From the NCBI GenBank assembly GCA_021647745.1, contig JAKIUB010000025.1:1-36072 (forward strand): a stretch of DNA of 36,072 nucleotides, in the 5' to 3' direction. This DNA is from Paracoccaceae bacterium. GTDB taxonomy: Bacteria; Pseudomonadota; Alphaproteobacteria; Rhodobacterales; Rhodobacteraceae. The notes under the pieces were generated by a model. The model saw only the letters and a list, made by a program, of their open reading frames with translations. It ran no database searches and was not told where the DNA came from. The position numbers and the translations under genes were made by a program. Of this stretch, positions 1-8,038 are shown piece by piece (position 1 is the first letter of the stretch; the number at the start of each line of letters is the position of its first letter).

Positions 1-216
1 CCTTGCACTTTCATAAGTAAACACCGCCTCCAGCGGCTGGTCAAACACCCTCGCGATTAAAAATGCCAGCTCAAGCGATGGCGAATATTTCGCCTTTTCA
101 ATCGCCACGATGGTTTGGCGTGTCACCCCGACAATCTCCGCCAGTTGCTTCTGGGTCATCTCTCCATGCTCAAAACGCAAGCGCCGGATTATGTTGCTGA
201 CCTGCCCCTTTTCCAC
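1..216 (-). CDS. XRE-family HTH transcriptional regulator (partial, runs off the left edge)
   Basis: The reverse strand from a GTG at 216 is open to the window edge (72 codons). It encodes a compact Cro/C1-type helix-turn-helix with the motifs RRLRFEHGEMTQKQLAE, GVTRQTIVAIEKAKYSPSL and LAFLIARVFDQPLEAVF, which is the short stand-alone regulator class of about 65-75 residues, so only a few residues can be missing. The GTG lies one base after the stop of the membrane-protein gene (TAG-C-GTG), so the two are co-transcribed and probably translationally coupled. Regulators of this class commonly pair with small membrane proteins and repress their own operon. The palindrome at 693-710 is a plausible target. 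DNA binding is established for the family; the ligand is unknown. Confidence 0.9.
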   Translation of the reverse strand, partial: MEKGQVSNIIRRLRFEHGEMTQKQLAEIVGVTRQTIVAIEKAKYSPSLELAFLIARVFDQPLEAVFTYESAR

Positions 217-217
217 G

Positions 218-667
218 CTAAAACCCCCGCCGATAAAGCGCCAGCCGCAGCACGGCCTCCAGCACCCCGGACAGGGCAAAAACCGCCAGCATCAGATTGA
301 AAACCATAAATGCACTGCTGCCAAGCGCCATCATCACCATGGCTCCCACATAGCCGATCCCCTGAAAATGATAGGATATCCGCACCGCCCTAAGCTCGAT
401 CAGCTTGTCGCGCTCGTCAAACAGGGTGCTTGGGTTGGAATCCTTGTCGCCAATGGCAAAGATGATGTTGAACAGGATCATCATCGCTATATTTACCACA
501 ATTCCGCCGCCAATCAGCCACAGGATCATCTGGCCAAGCCGCATCAGCCCCTCTGGCCCGTCAAAGCGCCCATCACCATACATACCGTTGATCATGTAAA
601 AATATACGCTGAAAACCAGTACCGTGCTGGCCAGCGAGGCATAGATATTCTTGACCTCAAAGTTCAT
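218..667 (-). CDS. Four-helix inner-membrane protein paired with XRE regulator
   Basis: This gene encodes 149 residues from the ATG at 667, which has an AGGAG Shine-Dalgarno 6 bases upstream. A GTG six codons earlier is open but would put the ribosome site inside the gene. About four hydrophobic segments are visible, at the N-terminus (ASLASTVLVFSVYFYMING), then LGQMILWLIGGGIVVNIAMM, GIGYVGAMVMMALGSSAFMV and NLMLAVFALSGVLEAV. A charged cytoplasmic stretch, STLFDERDKLIELRAVR, sits between helices 2 and 3. That DERD..I..RA stretch resembles small membrane proteins usually encoded next to XRE regulators (DUF2178-like). The family assignment is tentative and no enzymatic residues are evident. It is the first gene of a two-gene operon with the regulator and may act as its membrane sensor or partner; that role is inferred. 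Confidence 0.85.
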   Translation of the reverse strand: MNFEVKNIYASLASTVLVFSVYFYMINGMYGDGRFDGPEGLMRLGQMILWLIGGGIVVNIAMMILFNIIFAIGDKDSNPSTLFDERDKLIELRAVRISYHFQGIGYVGAMVMMALGSSAFMVFNLMLAVFALSGVLEAVLRLALYRRGF

Positions 668-692
668 GTTTTTCTCCTTCTGCACCGAATCG

Positions 693-740
693 TGTAAACA
701 ATTCTTTACATCAAGTATGCTTTTCTTTACGCTGAGTCAA
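693..740 (-). promoter_or_regulatory. Promoter with palindromic operator for the membrane protein/XRE operon
   Basis: Positions 693-710 read TGTAAACAATTCTTTACA, an 18-base palindrome with one mismatched pair. It ends 25 bases before the ATG at 667. On the minus strand a TTGACT -35-like hexamer (735-740) is followed about 15-16 bases later by a CATACT/ATACTT -10-like sequence near 714-720, so the palindrome covers the expected transcription start. This is the geometry of a repressor site, most simply bound by the XRE protein of the same operon. The palindrome is read directly; its use is inferred. Confidence 0.55.
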
Positions 741-999
741 ATATCTTTAACATTGCCATCACTCACTTCCCCCTCCCCGCTGAATAGGCTAAATCTGCCC
801 ATGACGCTTACGGTTTCCAAGCTTGGTCCAGCCCGATTTACCTATCTCGTTGATTAAACTGCGCTATGCAAAATTGGGTGATATGGCCATTGGTTGTCAA
901 TGAGCGTTTAAAACTGCCCCCCTTTGAGAAGGAGCTTTATTCTTAAAAGCAGACTACCATTTACAGGATCGCCGCCGGCACCTCGGCCATGCACAGCCT
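741..999. other. Intergenic stretch without a convincing gene
   Basis: No reading frame here has a credible start, ribosome site and protein-like composition. It contains the region upstream of the promoter at 735-740 and the 3' flank of the candidate small peptide at 1000-1113. Several short frames exist on both strands but look like chance openings. Confidence 0.5.
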
Positions 1000-1113
1000 T
1001 CACCGCACATACATCAGATATATATAGGCCCCCACGACCAAGGTTACCGGCCATAACAATATCGCCAGCCGTATGCTCCAGCGGATCAAAAAACGGGTCA
1101 GCCACCAAAGCAT
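1000..1113 (-). CDS. Candidate 37-residue single-helix membrane peptide
   Basis: A short frame starts at the ATG at 1113, with GAGG about 7 bases upstream, and stops at TGA (1002-1000). It begins MLWWLTRFLIRWSIRLA and continues ILLWPVTLVVGAYIYLM, followed by a basic end. Amphipathic Arg/Trp spacing precedes one strongly hydrophobic segment, and positive charges flank it, as in real small inner-membrane proteins. It lies about 200 bases downstream of clpB on the same strand. It is too short for ordinary gene callers. I do not recognise a family, and an overlapping 70-codon frame at 908-1120 reads less like protein. Chance remains possible. Confidence 0.4.
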   Translation of the reverse strand: MLWWLTRFLIRWSIRLAILLWPVTLVVGAYIYLMYVR

Positions 1114-1140
1114 TGTTCAACCTCTATACGCAGTAAGCGG

Positions 1141-1159
1141 GTGCTAAACCCATGCCTAG
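1141..1159. repeat. Short inverted repeat upstream of the small peptide
   Basis: CCATGC-CTA-GCATGG forms a 6-base inverted repeat with a 3-base centre, about 40 bases upstream of the small peptide start. It could be an operator half-site pair or a chance palindrome. Confidence 0.25.
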
Positions 1160-1314
1160 CATGGCATAATCCACTTCCGTTAACCACCCCGCCCCAAGCA
1201 AAAGTGGTGCCGCGCGGCGCGTGTACGCCCGCACAACACCCGACGAGGTTTAACGCGCCGCCACCGATCGCAGCGAGGCCATAGCCCACCGACACTAGCC
1301 GATGGGCCTAAATC

Positions 1315-3900
1315 TTAGTGCAGCACCGCCGGACCAGTGCTGATAAGCAACCCGCTTTCATCCGCTGAAATCGGGATGGTCGCCCCGTCCAGCACCTGCC
1401 CCGAAAGCAAAAGCTCCGCCAGCTGGTTTTGCAAGGCCCGCTGGATCACCCGCTTCAGCGGCCGTGCACCATAGACCGGATCATAACCTTCATCCGCCAG
1501 CCATTTTCGCGCCGCATCATCAAACTCCAGCGTAATCTTGCGATCCACCAAGCGGCGCTGCAATATCCCGATCTGGATGTCGACAATCCCGTCCATATCA
1601 GCACGGCTGAGCCTATCAAAGATCACGATTTCATCCAAGCGGTTCAAAAACTCGGGGCGAAAATGCCCGCGCACGGCTTCCATTACCTGTTCTTTGGCGG
1701 CGTCCACATCGGCGTCATCCGGCAGGGTTGATAGTGCCTGCGAGCCAAGATTACTGGTCAGAATAATCAAGCTATGCTTGAAATCCACCACCCGCCCCTG
1801 CCCATCGGTCAGACGGCCATCATCCAGCACCTGAAGCAGCACGTTAAACACATCCGGATGCGCCTTTTCGACCTCGTCAAACAGGATCACCTGATAAGGC
1901 TTGCGCCGTATCGCTTCGGTCAGCACCCCGCCCTCGTCATAGCCGACATAGCCCGGAGGCGCCCCGATCAGCCGCGCCACGGAGTGCTTCTCCATGAACT
2001 CCGACATATCAATGCGCACCATCGCTTGGTCGTCATCAAACAAAAACTCCGCCAGCGCTTTCGTCAGCTCGGTTTTGCCCACGCCGGTTGGCCCGAGAAA
2101 CAGGAAGCTGCCCTGCGGACGGTTCGGGTCGGCCAAACCAGCCCGCGAGCGCCGCACCGCATTGGCCACAGCGCGCACGGCTTGCCCCTGCCCGATTACC
2201 CGCTTGCCAAGCTCGGCCTCCATGCGCAACAGCTTGTCACGCTCGCCTTCCAGCATTTTATCAACCGGAATGCCGGTCCAGCGCGCCACAACCCCGGCCA
2301 CATGCTCTGCCGTCACGGCTTCTTCGACCATCACGTCACTTTCTTCGGCTTCCTCGGCCTCGGCCAGCTCTTTCTCCAGCTTGGGGATCACCCCGTAAGA
2401 AAGCTCGCCCGCCTTGCCAAGATCACCCTCGCGCTTGGCTTGCTCCAGCCGCGCCCGCGCCTGCTCCAGCGCTTCTTTTATGTCGCGCGCGCCGGCCAGC
2501 TTGTCGCGCTCGGCCTGCCAGCGGCTGGTCATGGCGTCGGATTCCTCTTGCAGCCGCGCGAGGTCCTTCTCCAGCTTTTCCAGCCGGTCCTTGCTGGCTT
2601 GGTCTTTCTCCTTCTTCAGCGCCTCGGACTCGATGCGTTTTTGCAAAATCTCGCGATCAATCGCGTCCAGCTCCTCGGGTTTGCTATCAGCCTCCATCCG
2701 CAAGCGCGCAGCCGCCTCATCCATCAGGTCAATCGCCTTATCGGGCAAAAACCTGTTGGTGATATAACGGTCAGACAACTGCGCCGCCGCCACCAGCGCC
2801 CCGTCACTAATGCGAATCCCGTGATGCAGCTCGTATTTTTCCTTGATGCCGCGCAGGATGCTCACGGTATCCTCCACCGTTGGCTCCTCGATCAACACCG
2901 GCTGGAAACGCCGCGCCAAGGCCGGATCTTTTTCTATATATTTGCGGTATTCATCCAGCGTGGTTGCACCCACGCAGTGCAAGTCGCCCCGCGCCAAAGC
3001 AGGCTTCAAAAGGTTGGACGCATCCATCGCCCCGTCGCCCTTGCCCGCGCCGACCAGCGTGTGCATTTCATCGATAAACAGGATGATATCACCCTCGGCA
3101 TCGGTCACTTCATTCAGCACCGATTTTAGGCGTTCCTCGAATTCACCACGATACTTGGCACCGGCTATCAGCGCCCCCATATCCAACGCCATCAGCTTTT
3201 TACCGGCAATCGAATCCGGCACATCGCCATTCACGATCCGAAGCGCCAGCCCCTCGGCGATCGCGGTTTTGCCCACGCCCGGATCACCAATCAGCACCGG
3301 ATTATTCTTGGTGCGGCGGCTCAGCACCTGCATCGTGCGGCGAATTTCCTCATCGCGGCCAATGATCGGATCAATCTTGCCCTCACGCGCCGCTTCCGTC
3401 AAATCACGGGCGAATTTTTTCAGCGCCTCATAGGTATCCTCGGCGCTAGCGCTATCGGCGGTGCGGCCATTCCTGATTTTGTTGATCGCCTCGTTCAGCG
3501 ATTGCGCGGTCAGGCCAGCCGCCTTCAGCGCCTCAGCCGCCTCGGATTTCACAATCAACAGCGCGGTCAGTATCCGCTCGACGGTCACAAAACTATCGCC
3601 GACCTTTTTGGCGATTTGCGCCGCCTCGTCCAGCACCTTGTTGGTTTTGCTATCCATATAAAGCTGGGTGTCGCCCTCGACTTTGGGCAGCTTTCCAAGG
3701 CTGGTTTCCACCGCGCGCAGGGCCACCACAGGGTCTCCGCCGGCTGATTTTATCAGGTTGCCCGCCATGCCCTGCTCATCATCCAGCAGCGCCTTTAGCA
3801 AGTGTTCGGGCAAAAACCGCTGGTGGTTTTCGCGTTGTGCAATCGTCTGCGCGGCCTGCACAAAGCCCTTTGAGCGCTCGGTGAACTTTTCGAAATCCAT
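1315..3900 (-). CDS. clpB: ClpB disaggregase (Hsp100 AAA+ chaperone)
   Basis: ClpB works with DnaK to pull proteins out of heat-induced aggregates by threading them through a hexameric ring in the cytoplasm. At 861 residues the length is normal for the family. Visible in order are the Clp N-domain (about 1-145), NBD1 with Walker A GDPGVGKT near 205 and Walker B ILFIDE, the middle coiled-coil domain (about 405-530, rich in Glu/Lys/Arg heptads), and NBD2 with Walker A GPTGVGKT, the pore loop GAPPGYVGYDEGG and Walker B VILFDEVEKAHP. The C-terminal D2 small domain is intact. The ATG at 3900 has AAGGAG 7 bases upstream. A sigma-32-like promoter lies about 100 bases upstream (3999-4025). The gene is divergent from the membrane protein at 4083. 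Confidence 0.99.
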   Translation of the reverse strand: MDFEKFTERSKGFVQAAQTIAQRENHQRFLPEHLLKALLDDEQGMAGNLIKSAGGDPVVALRAVETSLGKLPKVEGDTQLYMDSKTNKVLDEAAQIAKKVGDSFVTVERILTALLIVKSEAAEALKAAGLTAQSLNEAINKIRNGRTADSASAEDTYEALKKFARDLTEAAREGKIDPIIGRDEEIRRTMQVLSRRTKNNPVLIGDPGVGKTAIAEGLALRIVNGDVPDSIAGKKLMALDMGALIAGAKYRGEFEERLKSVLNEVTDAEGDIILFIDEMHTLVGAGKGDGAMDASNLLKPALARGDLHCVGATTLDEYRKYIEKDPALARRFQPVLIEEPTVEDTVSILRGIKEKYELHHGIRISDGALVAAAQLSDRYITNRFLPDKAIDLMDEAAARLRMEADSKPEELDAIDREILQKRIESEALKKEKDQASKDRLEKLEKDLARLQEESDAMTSRWQAERDKLAGARDIKEALEQARARLEQAKREGDLGKAGELSYGVIPKLEKELAEAEEAEESDVMVEEAVTAEHVAGVVARWTGIPVDKMLEGERDKLLRMEAELGKRVIGQGQAVRAVANAVRRSRAGLADPNRPQGSFLFLGPTGVGKTELTKALAEFLFDDDQAMVRIDMSEFMEKHSVARLIGAPPGYVGYDEGGVLTEAIRRKPYQVILFDEVEKAHPDVFNVLLQVLDDGRLTDGQGRVVDFKHSLIILTSNLGSQALSTLPDDADVDAAKEQVMEAVRGHFRPEFLNRLDEIVIFDRLSRADMDGIVDIQIGILQRRLVDRKITLEFDDAARKWLADEGYDPVYGARPLKRVIQRALQNQLAELLLSGQVLDGATIPISADESGLLISTGPAVLH

Positions 3901-3998
3901 GTCTCTCTCCTTTAAGCATCCATATATTGGCGCCCATCCGGCACGCCATAACGGCCTTCACATCAAGCCGCCCATATGGCGCGACCTTTGCTATATAA

Positions 3999-4025
3999 AT
4001 GGGGTCGAAAATTACCTCCTGCAAG
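3999..4025 (-). promoter_or_regulatory. Heat-shock (RpoH, sigma-32-type) promoter of clpB
   Basis: On the minus strand CTTGCA (4025-4020) is followed after 15 bases by CCCCAT (4004-3999) and then TTATAT. The known RpoH consensus is CTTGAA followed at similar spacing by CCCCAT. Its place about 100 bases before clpB, a standard RpoH target, supports the call. Confidence 0.7.
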
Positions 4026-4082
4026 AGGGGGTTTGGTAATTACCCACTAAGGTGCTAGGATTTTCCAACAGGAGGAAAACCC

Positions 4083-4781
4083 ATGCGCAGCCTAGCCGAT
4101 ATCCGCGCCCGCACCCCGAAATCAGAAATCTTTCGCGGGCAAATCCAGCACGCGATGCTGGCAATTTTGCTGGTGGCCGGCGCCTGCAGCTGGCTGATGG
4201 ATAATGGCGGCGGGCTATGGGGGGTTTCCGCGCTAACATGGGCCAAGATCGCGCTGGCCGTCACGGTCGCACACCAAATTATCGTTGCCGTAGTTTTTCG
4301 TTTGCAGTTGCACCTTAATCTAGCGGTGCGGCTTTTCGGAGACAAGGCCCTCGCCATCTGGGGTGCTATATTCCTGCCGATGCTGGCCGCGCGCCCGCTT
4401 TTGGTGCTGGCTACAGGGCTGGCCAGCATCGGCACTCTGGAAGGCAGCCGCATGGTGCAGCTCATTGCCGGCAGTGTGTTGCTGGTGCCGTTGATCTGGG
4501 GCATGCATTCGGTGATCAAATATTTCACCATCCCGCGCGCCCTTGGAGGTGATCACTTCTATGATCGCTATGCCAATATGCCGATGGTCAATCAGGGCAT
4601 TTTCAAGTATTTCGAAAACGGCATGTATAGCTTTGTGTTTCTGGGGTTTTGGGCCATCGCGCTGCTCACCGGCTCATGGAACGCGCTGGTGCTGGCGCTA
4701 TTCCAGCATGCCTATATCTGGGTGCATATGTATTGCACCGAAGAGCCTGATATGCGGATCATCTACCGCGATGTTGCATAG
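4083..4781 (+). CDS. Multi-pass membrane protein resembling PEMT/ICMT-type methyltransferases
   Basis: This 232-residue protein has about five hydrophobic helices (around 23-40, 52-72, 88-112, 126-146 and 180-212). The ATG follows a strong AGGAGG. The C-terminal third, GIFKYFENGMYSFVFLGFW then LTGSW and HMYCTEEPDMR, follows the layout of the phospholipid/isoprenylcysteine methyltransferase fold: a G-x-Y/F loop, a hairpin of two helices, then a conserved acidic E-E near the end. The canonical R-H-P of that family is not seen; the equivalent region reads FENGMY. Catalysis is therefore uncertain, and membrane-lipid methylation is only a possibility. The next gene, pyrF, starts 45 bases downstream and may be co-transcribed. 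Confidence 0.85.
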   Translation: MRSLADIRARTPKSEIFRGQIQHAMLAILLVAGACSWLMDNGGGLWGVSALTWAKIALAVTVAHQIIVAVVFRLQLHLNLAVRLFGDKALAIWGAIFLPMLAARPLLVLATGLASIGTLEGSRMVQLIAGSVLLVPLIWGMHSVIKYFTIPRALGGDHFYDRYANMPMVNQGIFKYFENGMYSFVFLGFWAIALLTGSWNALVLALFQHAYIWVHMYCTEEPDMRIIYRDVA

Positions 4782-4826
4782 CCCGCCGGCTTGCCCTATG
4801 CAGCCCTGAAAACAGGAACCAGCCCC

Positions 4827-5561
4827 ATGCCAAAGCCAGCGTCAAATTCCGACCCCCGCCTGATCGTCGCCCTTGATGTGCCCAGCGCGCTGGAAGGCCT
4901 CGCGCTGGCCGAAAAGCTCGGTGATAGCGTCAGCTTTTATAAAATCGGGCTGGGTATGCTAACGGGCGGCGGGCTGGCCTTGGCGATCGAACTAAAGGAA
5001 ATGGGCAAGCGGGTGTTTCTGGATATGAAGCTGTTTGACATTCCGGCGACTGTTGAAAAAGCCACGCGCGGGCTGGCGCAATATGATCTTGATTTCCTAA
5101 CCGTGCACGGTGATCCCCATGTGGTGCGCGCCGCTATCGCAGGCCGTGGCAATAGCGCCACCAAAATCCTCGCCGTCACCATCCTCACCGCGATGGAGCG
5201 CAATGATCTGGATGAATGCCTGATCAAATCCGGCGAGCTGCATGATCTGGTGGTGGAGCGTGCCCGCCTGGCCTTTCTGGCGGGCGCGGACGGCGTGATC
5301 GCCTCCCCGCAGGAAGCCGCCCTGATCCGCGCCCTGCCCGAAGCCGGGGGCAAGCTGATCGTCACCCCCGGTGTGCGCATGCCGAACGGTAAAAATGGCG
5401 ACCAAAAACGGGTGGCAACGCCGGCGCAGGCCATCGCCGGGGGCGCTGATTACCTCGTGGTCGGGCGTCCCATATGGCAGGCCCCCGCCCCCAAAATCGC
5501 CGCCCGCCGGATCATTGAAGATATGGCAAAAGCCAACGGCAAAAACACCCGGCTTCACTAA
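4827..5561 (+). CDS. pyrF: Orotidine 5'-phosphate decarboxylase
   Basis: PyrF catalyses the last step of UMP synthesis, decarboxylating OMP in a TIM barrel dimer. Starting at the ATG at 4827 gives 244 residues; an in-frame ATG at 4791 would add 12 residues of non-homologous character. Active-site residues are visible: Asp17 in IVALDVP, Lys39 in SFYKIGLGML, and the Asp66-x-Lys68-x-x-Asp71 set in LDMKLFDIPATV, which together form the Lys-Asp-Lys-Asp network. The phosphate-binding end TPGVR and DYLVVGRPIW is intact. AGGAA precedes the start at a workable distance. The slightly extended C-terminus (MAKANGKNTRLH) is not unusual. Confidence 0.97.
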   Translation: MPKPASNSDPRLIVALDVPSALEGLALAEKLGDSVSFYKIGLGMLTGGGLALAIELKEMGKRVFLDMKLFDIPATVEKATRGLAQYDLDFLTVHGDPHVVRAAIAGRGNSATKILAVTILTAMERNDLDECLIKSGELHDLVVERARLAFLAGADGVIASPQEAALIRALPEAGGKLIVTPGVRMPNGKNGDQKRVATPAQAIAGGADYLVVGRPIWQAPAPKIAARRIIEDMAKANGKNTRLH

Positions 5562-5581
5562 CCGGCCCTGCCAACCCAAAA

Positions 5582-5596
5582 GAACATCTTGCGAAC
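5582..5596 (+). promoter_or_regulatory. SOS box (LexA site) of dinB
   Basis: GAAC-ATCTTGC-GAAC is a perfect copy of the alphaproteobacterial LexA operator, the direct repeat GAAC-N7-GAAC (equivalently GTTC-N7-GTTC). It ends 26 bases before the dinB ATG. Position and target gene both fit SOS control. Confidence 0.85.
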
Positions 5597-5622
5597 ATCT
5601 CCCGTTTTGGCAATAATATCCC

Positions 5623-6888
5623 ATGCCTGACGCGATTCCCGCCCTTTGCCGAGACTGCCTACACCCGTTTTCTGCCGGCGGACCATGCCCAAAATGCCAT
5701 TCCCCCCGCATCATTCGGCACGCAGAATTATGGCGGCTATCCATTGCCCATATGGATTGTGATGCCTTTTACGCCTCTGTTGAGAAGAGGGATAACCCAG
5801 CCCTGCAGGGCAGCCCGTTGATCGTCGGAGGTGGCCGGCGCGGGGTTGTTACCACCGCATGCTATCAGGCGCGGATTTTCGGGGTGCGCTCGGCAATGCC
5901 AATGTTTCAAGCCCGCAAGCTTTGCCCGCAGGCCACCATTGTGCCCCCACGAATGGAAGCCTATGTCGAGGCTTCCCGCCAGATCCGCAGCTTGATGGAC
6001 AAATTAACCCCCGCGATAGAGCCGCTATCGCTTGACGAGGCCTTTCTGGATTTGACCGGTACAGCCCGCTTGCACAAGGCCCCGCCGGTGGTGCTACTGG
6101 CCAAACTGGCCAACCGGATACAGGCTGACATCGGCATCACCATTTCGGTCGGTCTATCGCATAATAAATTCCTCGCCAAGATCGCCTCGGATCTGGATAA
6201 GCCCCGCGGCATGGCCCTGATCGGCAAGGCGCAAACCCGTGAATTCCTCAAGGGGAAGCCGGTGGGCATACTCGGGGGGGTTGGTCCCGCAATGCAGCAT
6301 TCGCTCGCGCGCAACGGCATTCGCACCATTGATGATTTGCTGCGTTTTTCGGCCAAGGAACTGACGGCGCGCTATGGCAGTATCGGGCTGCGCCTTTATG
6401 ATCTTTCTCGCGGGAAAGACTCCCAAAAAATAAGTGCGCAAACCAAGGTGAAGAGTATCTCGCACGAGACCACCTTCGAGGTTGATACCGCTGACCCTGA
6501 TACACTGGACGGCCATCTCTGGCGGCTAAGCGTGCAAACAGCCGATCGCGCCAAAGCGCAGGAAAAGGTTGGCAAGGTGATTGTTCTCAAGCTAAAAACC
6601 AGTGATTTTCGTAGCCTTTCCCGCCGGTTAACTATCGACACACCAACCAACCATGCCGATACTATTTATACCATCGCCAACCGGTTACTGCAAAATGCAC
6701 TACCCCACGCCCCCTTTCGCTTGCTCGGGACCGGCCTGATGGAGCTAAGTGCGCAAAGCTCCGCCCCCCCGATACCCGACCTGCTGGACAGCGAAGCCCC
6801 CAAACGCCAGAGCATAGAGAGCGCAACCGATAGCATTCGGCGAAAATTCGGCAAAAAATCCATCCAGAAAGGGCGCGCGCTCAAATGA
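5623..6888 (+). CDS. dinB: DNA polymerase IV (Y-family translesion polymerase) with N-terminal zinc ribbon
   Basis: This is a 421-residue error-prone polymerase that copies past lesions. The palm motifs are intact: Asp45 and Asp47 in AHMDCDAFYASVE, and Asp138-Glu139 in PLSLDEAFLD. Tyr50 takes the steric-gate position. The thumb helix-hairpin-helix (KPVGILGGVGPAMQHSLARNGI) and a little-finger domain to about residue 375 are present. Before the polymerase core sits an extra block of about 38 residues with Cys9-x2-Cys12 and Cys22-x2-Cys25, a zinc-ribbon pattern absent from E. coli DinB. No clear Shine-Dalgarno is visible before the ATG. No other start keeps the ribbon, and starting after it would lose a well-formed motif. 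A LexA box lies just upstream. Confidence 0.97.
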   Translation: MPDAIPALCRDCLHPFSAGGPCPKCHSPRIIRHAELWRLSIAHMDCDAFYASVEKRDNPALQGSPLIVGGGRRGVVTTACYQARIFGVRSAMPMFQARKLCPQATIVPPRMEAYVEASRQIRSLMDKLTPAIEPLSLDEAFLDLTGTARLHKAPPVVLLAKLANRIQADIGITISVGLSHNKFLAKIASDLDKPRGMALIGKAQTREFLKGKPVGILGGVGPAMQHSLARNGIRTIDDLLRFSAKELTARYGSIGLRLYDLSRGKDSQKISAQTKVKSISHETTFEVDTADPDTLDGHLWRLSVQTADRAKAQEKVGKVIVLKLKTSDFRSLSRRLTIDTPTNHADTIYTIANRLLQNALPHAPFRLLGTGLMELSAQSSAPPIPDLLDSEAPKRQSIESATDSIRRKFGKKSIQKGRALK

Positions 6889-6924
6889 TTTTGCTGCATG
6901 GCATTAAAGCACTGCATTGCAAAA
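6889..6924. terminator. Candidate bidirectional terminator between dinB and the amidohydrolase gene
   Basis: Immediately after the dinB stop, TTTTGC-TGCA and TGCA-TT-GCAAAA can pair around an AT-rich loop, giving an imperfect hairpin with T on one side and A on the other. It sits between convergent genes, where a shared terminator is expected. The stem is interrupted, so the call is modest. Confidence 0.4.
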
Positions 6925-7007
6925 CCACCTGAAAAACACCCGCCCCACGGAAGGTTTCCCCCTATTACCCGAGGCCATGTGCTGCGCAGTCTTTTTTTGC
7001 TAAAGGG

Positions 7008-7859
7008 CTATTCAGCAGCCATCCCCTGAGCCGCAGGCAGAATATCGGCAAGCCGCACCACCACCTCGGTAAGGCGCGCCTGAAACTCCGCGAAGCCAGC
7101 GCGCGGTATGATCCGCTTTTCATCCATATACAGGCTGCGGTCGATCTCCACCTGAATCGCGTGCACCCCACGATGGGGCTTACCATAATGCCGGGTAATA
7201 TAGCCCCCGGCAAACGGAACATTTCGGGCCACAGAAAAACCGGCATCGTTAAAAATACCGGCCACGGCATCACTGATCCAGTGATCACAAGAGGTGCCAT
7301 ACCGGTCCCCTAAAATCACCTCAGGCCGTTTTGTCAAGAACCGGCGGGCACCGAGAGCCGAGCGCGGCATTGAGTGGAAATCAAATAGGATACAACGGCC
7401 AAACCGTGCTTTTTGCTCCTCAATCAAGCCCTGAAGTGCCCCATGATAAGGATAATAGGCTTCCTCCAGCCGTGCCCGCGCCATATGTAGAGGTATCTTT
7501 CCAAGCTGTATCGCCCGGCCATTTGCCACCACTCGGGGAATAACCCCGAGCCCTGCCGCAACCTTCCGGTTTGCCAGCTGCGGGGCCGCGCCATAAATGA
7601 TCGCGGGGTCAAGATCACCTGCCTCGCGATTCAGGTCAACATAGGCGCGGGGATAGCGGGCTAAAAGCACAGGAGCGTCAAGTTTGTCGGGGAAGAATCT
7701 ATCCACAAACGCATCTTCAGAAGAGCGTAGCAGCAAGGGAGAAAGGCAGGAATGGTGCAAAAATCCGGCAGGGTAATCCGCCCCGCTATGGGGGCTGGAA
7801 AACACCGCACAGGAGCGCGGTATCGCTGCCGCTTTCAAAAAATACGCCTTGTTTTGCAT
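7008..7859 (-). CDS. N-formylglutamate amidohydrolase family protein
   Basis: The family hydrolyses N-formyl-L-glutamate to glutamate and formate, the last step of one histidine degradation route; related members have other N-acyl substrates. The 283-residue protein carries the family signatures: SSPHSGADYP (21-30), YVDLNREAGDLDP (73-85), LFDFHSMPRS (158-167), GDRYGTSCD (184-192), PFAGGYITRHYGKPHRGVHA (215-234) and QVEIDRSLYMDE (236-247). His/Asp/Glu residues in these blocks are the expected metal and catalytic positions. The ATG at 7859 follows AAGAGAG. No hut genes are nearby, so a stand-alone role, or a substrate other than formylglutamate, is possible. Confidence 0.92.
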   Translation of the reverse strand: MQNKAYFLKAAAIPRSCAVFSSPHSGADYPAGFLHHSCLSPLLLRSSEDAFVDRFFPDKLDAPVLLARYPRAYVDLNREAGDLDPAIIYGAAPQLANRKVAAGLGVIPRVVANGRAIQLGKIPLHMARARLEEAYYPYHGALQGLIEEQKARFGRCILFDFHSMPRSALGARRFLTKRPEVILGDRYGTSCDHWISDAVAGIFNDAGFSVARNVPFAGGYITRHYGKPHRGVHAIQVEIDRSLYMDEKRIIPRAGFAEFQARLTEVVVRLADILPAAQGMAAE

Positions 7860-7965
7860 ACACTAAACTCTCTTTACGGTTCAGTATGTTAGCATATCCA
7901 ACCTAGCACCCCAACGGGAATTCCCCTCAAACCCTCCTGATCTTCGTTTTCTGCTGCAAAACCGC

Positions 7966-7994
7966 TTGAACCCCTGCGCGCTTGCCCTTATAGA
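7966..7994 (+). promoter_or_regulatory. Sigma-70-type promoter of tRNA-Val
   Basis: TTGAAC (7966-7971) and TATAGA (7989-7994) are separated by 17 bases and sit about 45 bases before the tRNA. Good hexamers, ideal spacing and the position support a tRNA promoter. Confidence 0.6.
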
Positions 7995-8038
7995 CACAGC
8001 ACACAGGCGTGGCGATAGCTGGGCTTGTTGCTTTTTTC

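Noticed and set aside
908..1295. Two overlapping minus-strand frames (908-1120 and 1098-1295)
   Set aside because: They lack ribosome sites and read as low-complexity Gly-rich peptides; the nested 37-residue frame at 1000-1113 is more protein-like.
1774..3129. 451-codon open frame on the plus strand opposite clpB
   Set aside because: It is the mirror of a GC-rich coding sequence, has no ribosome site or recognisable domain, and clpB is unmistakable on the other strand.
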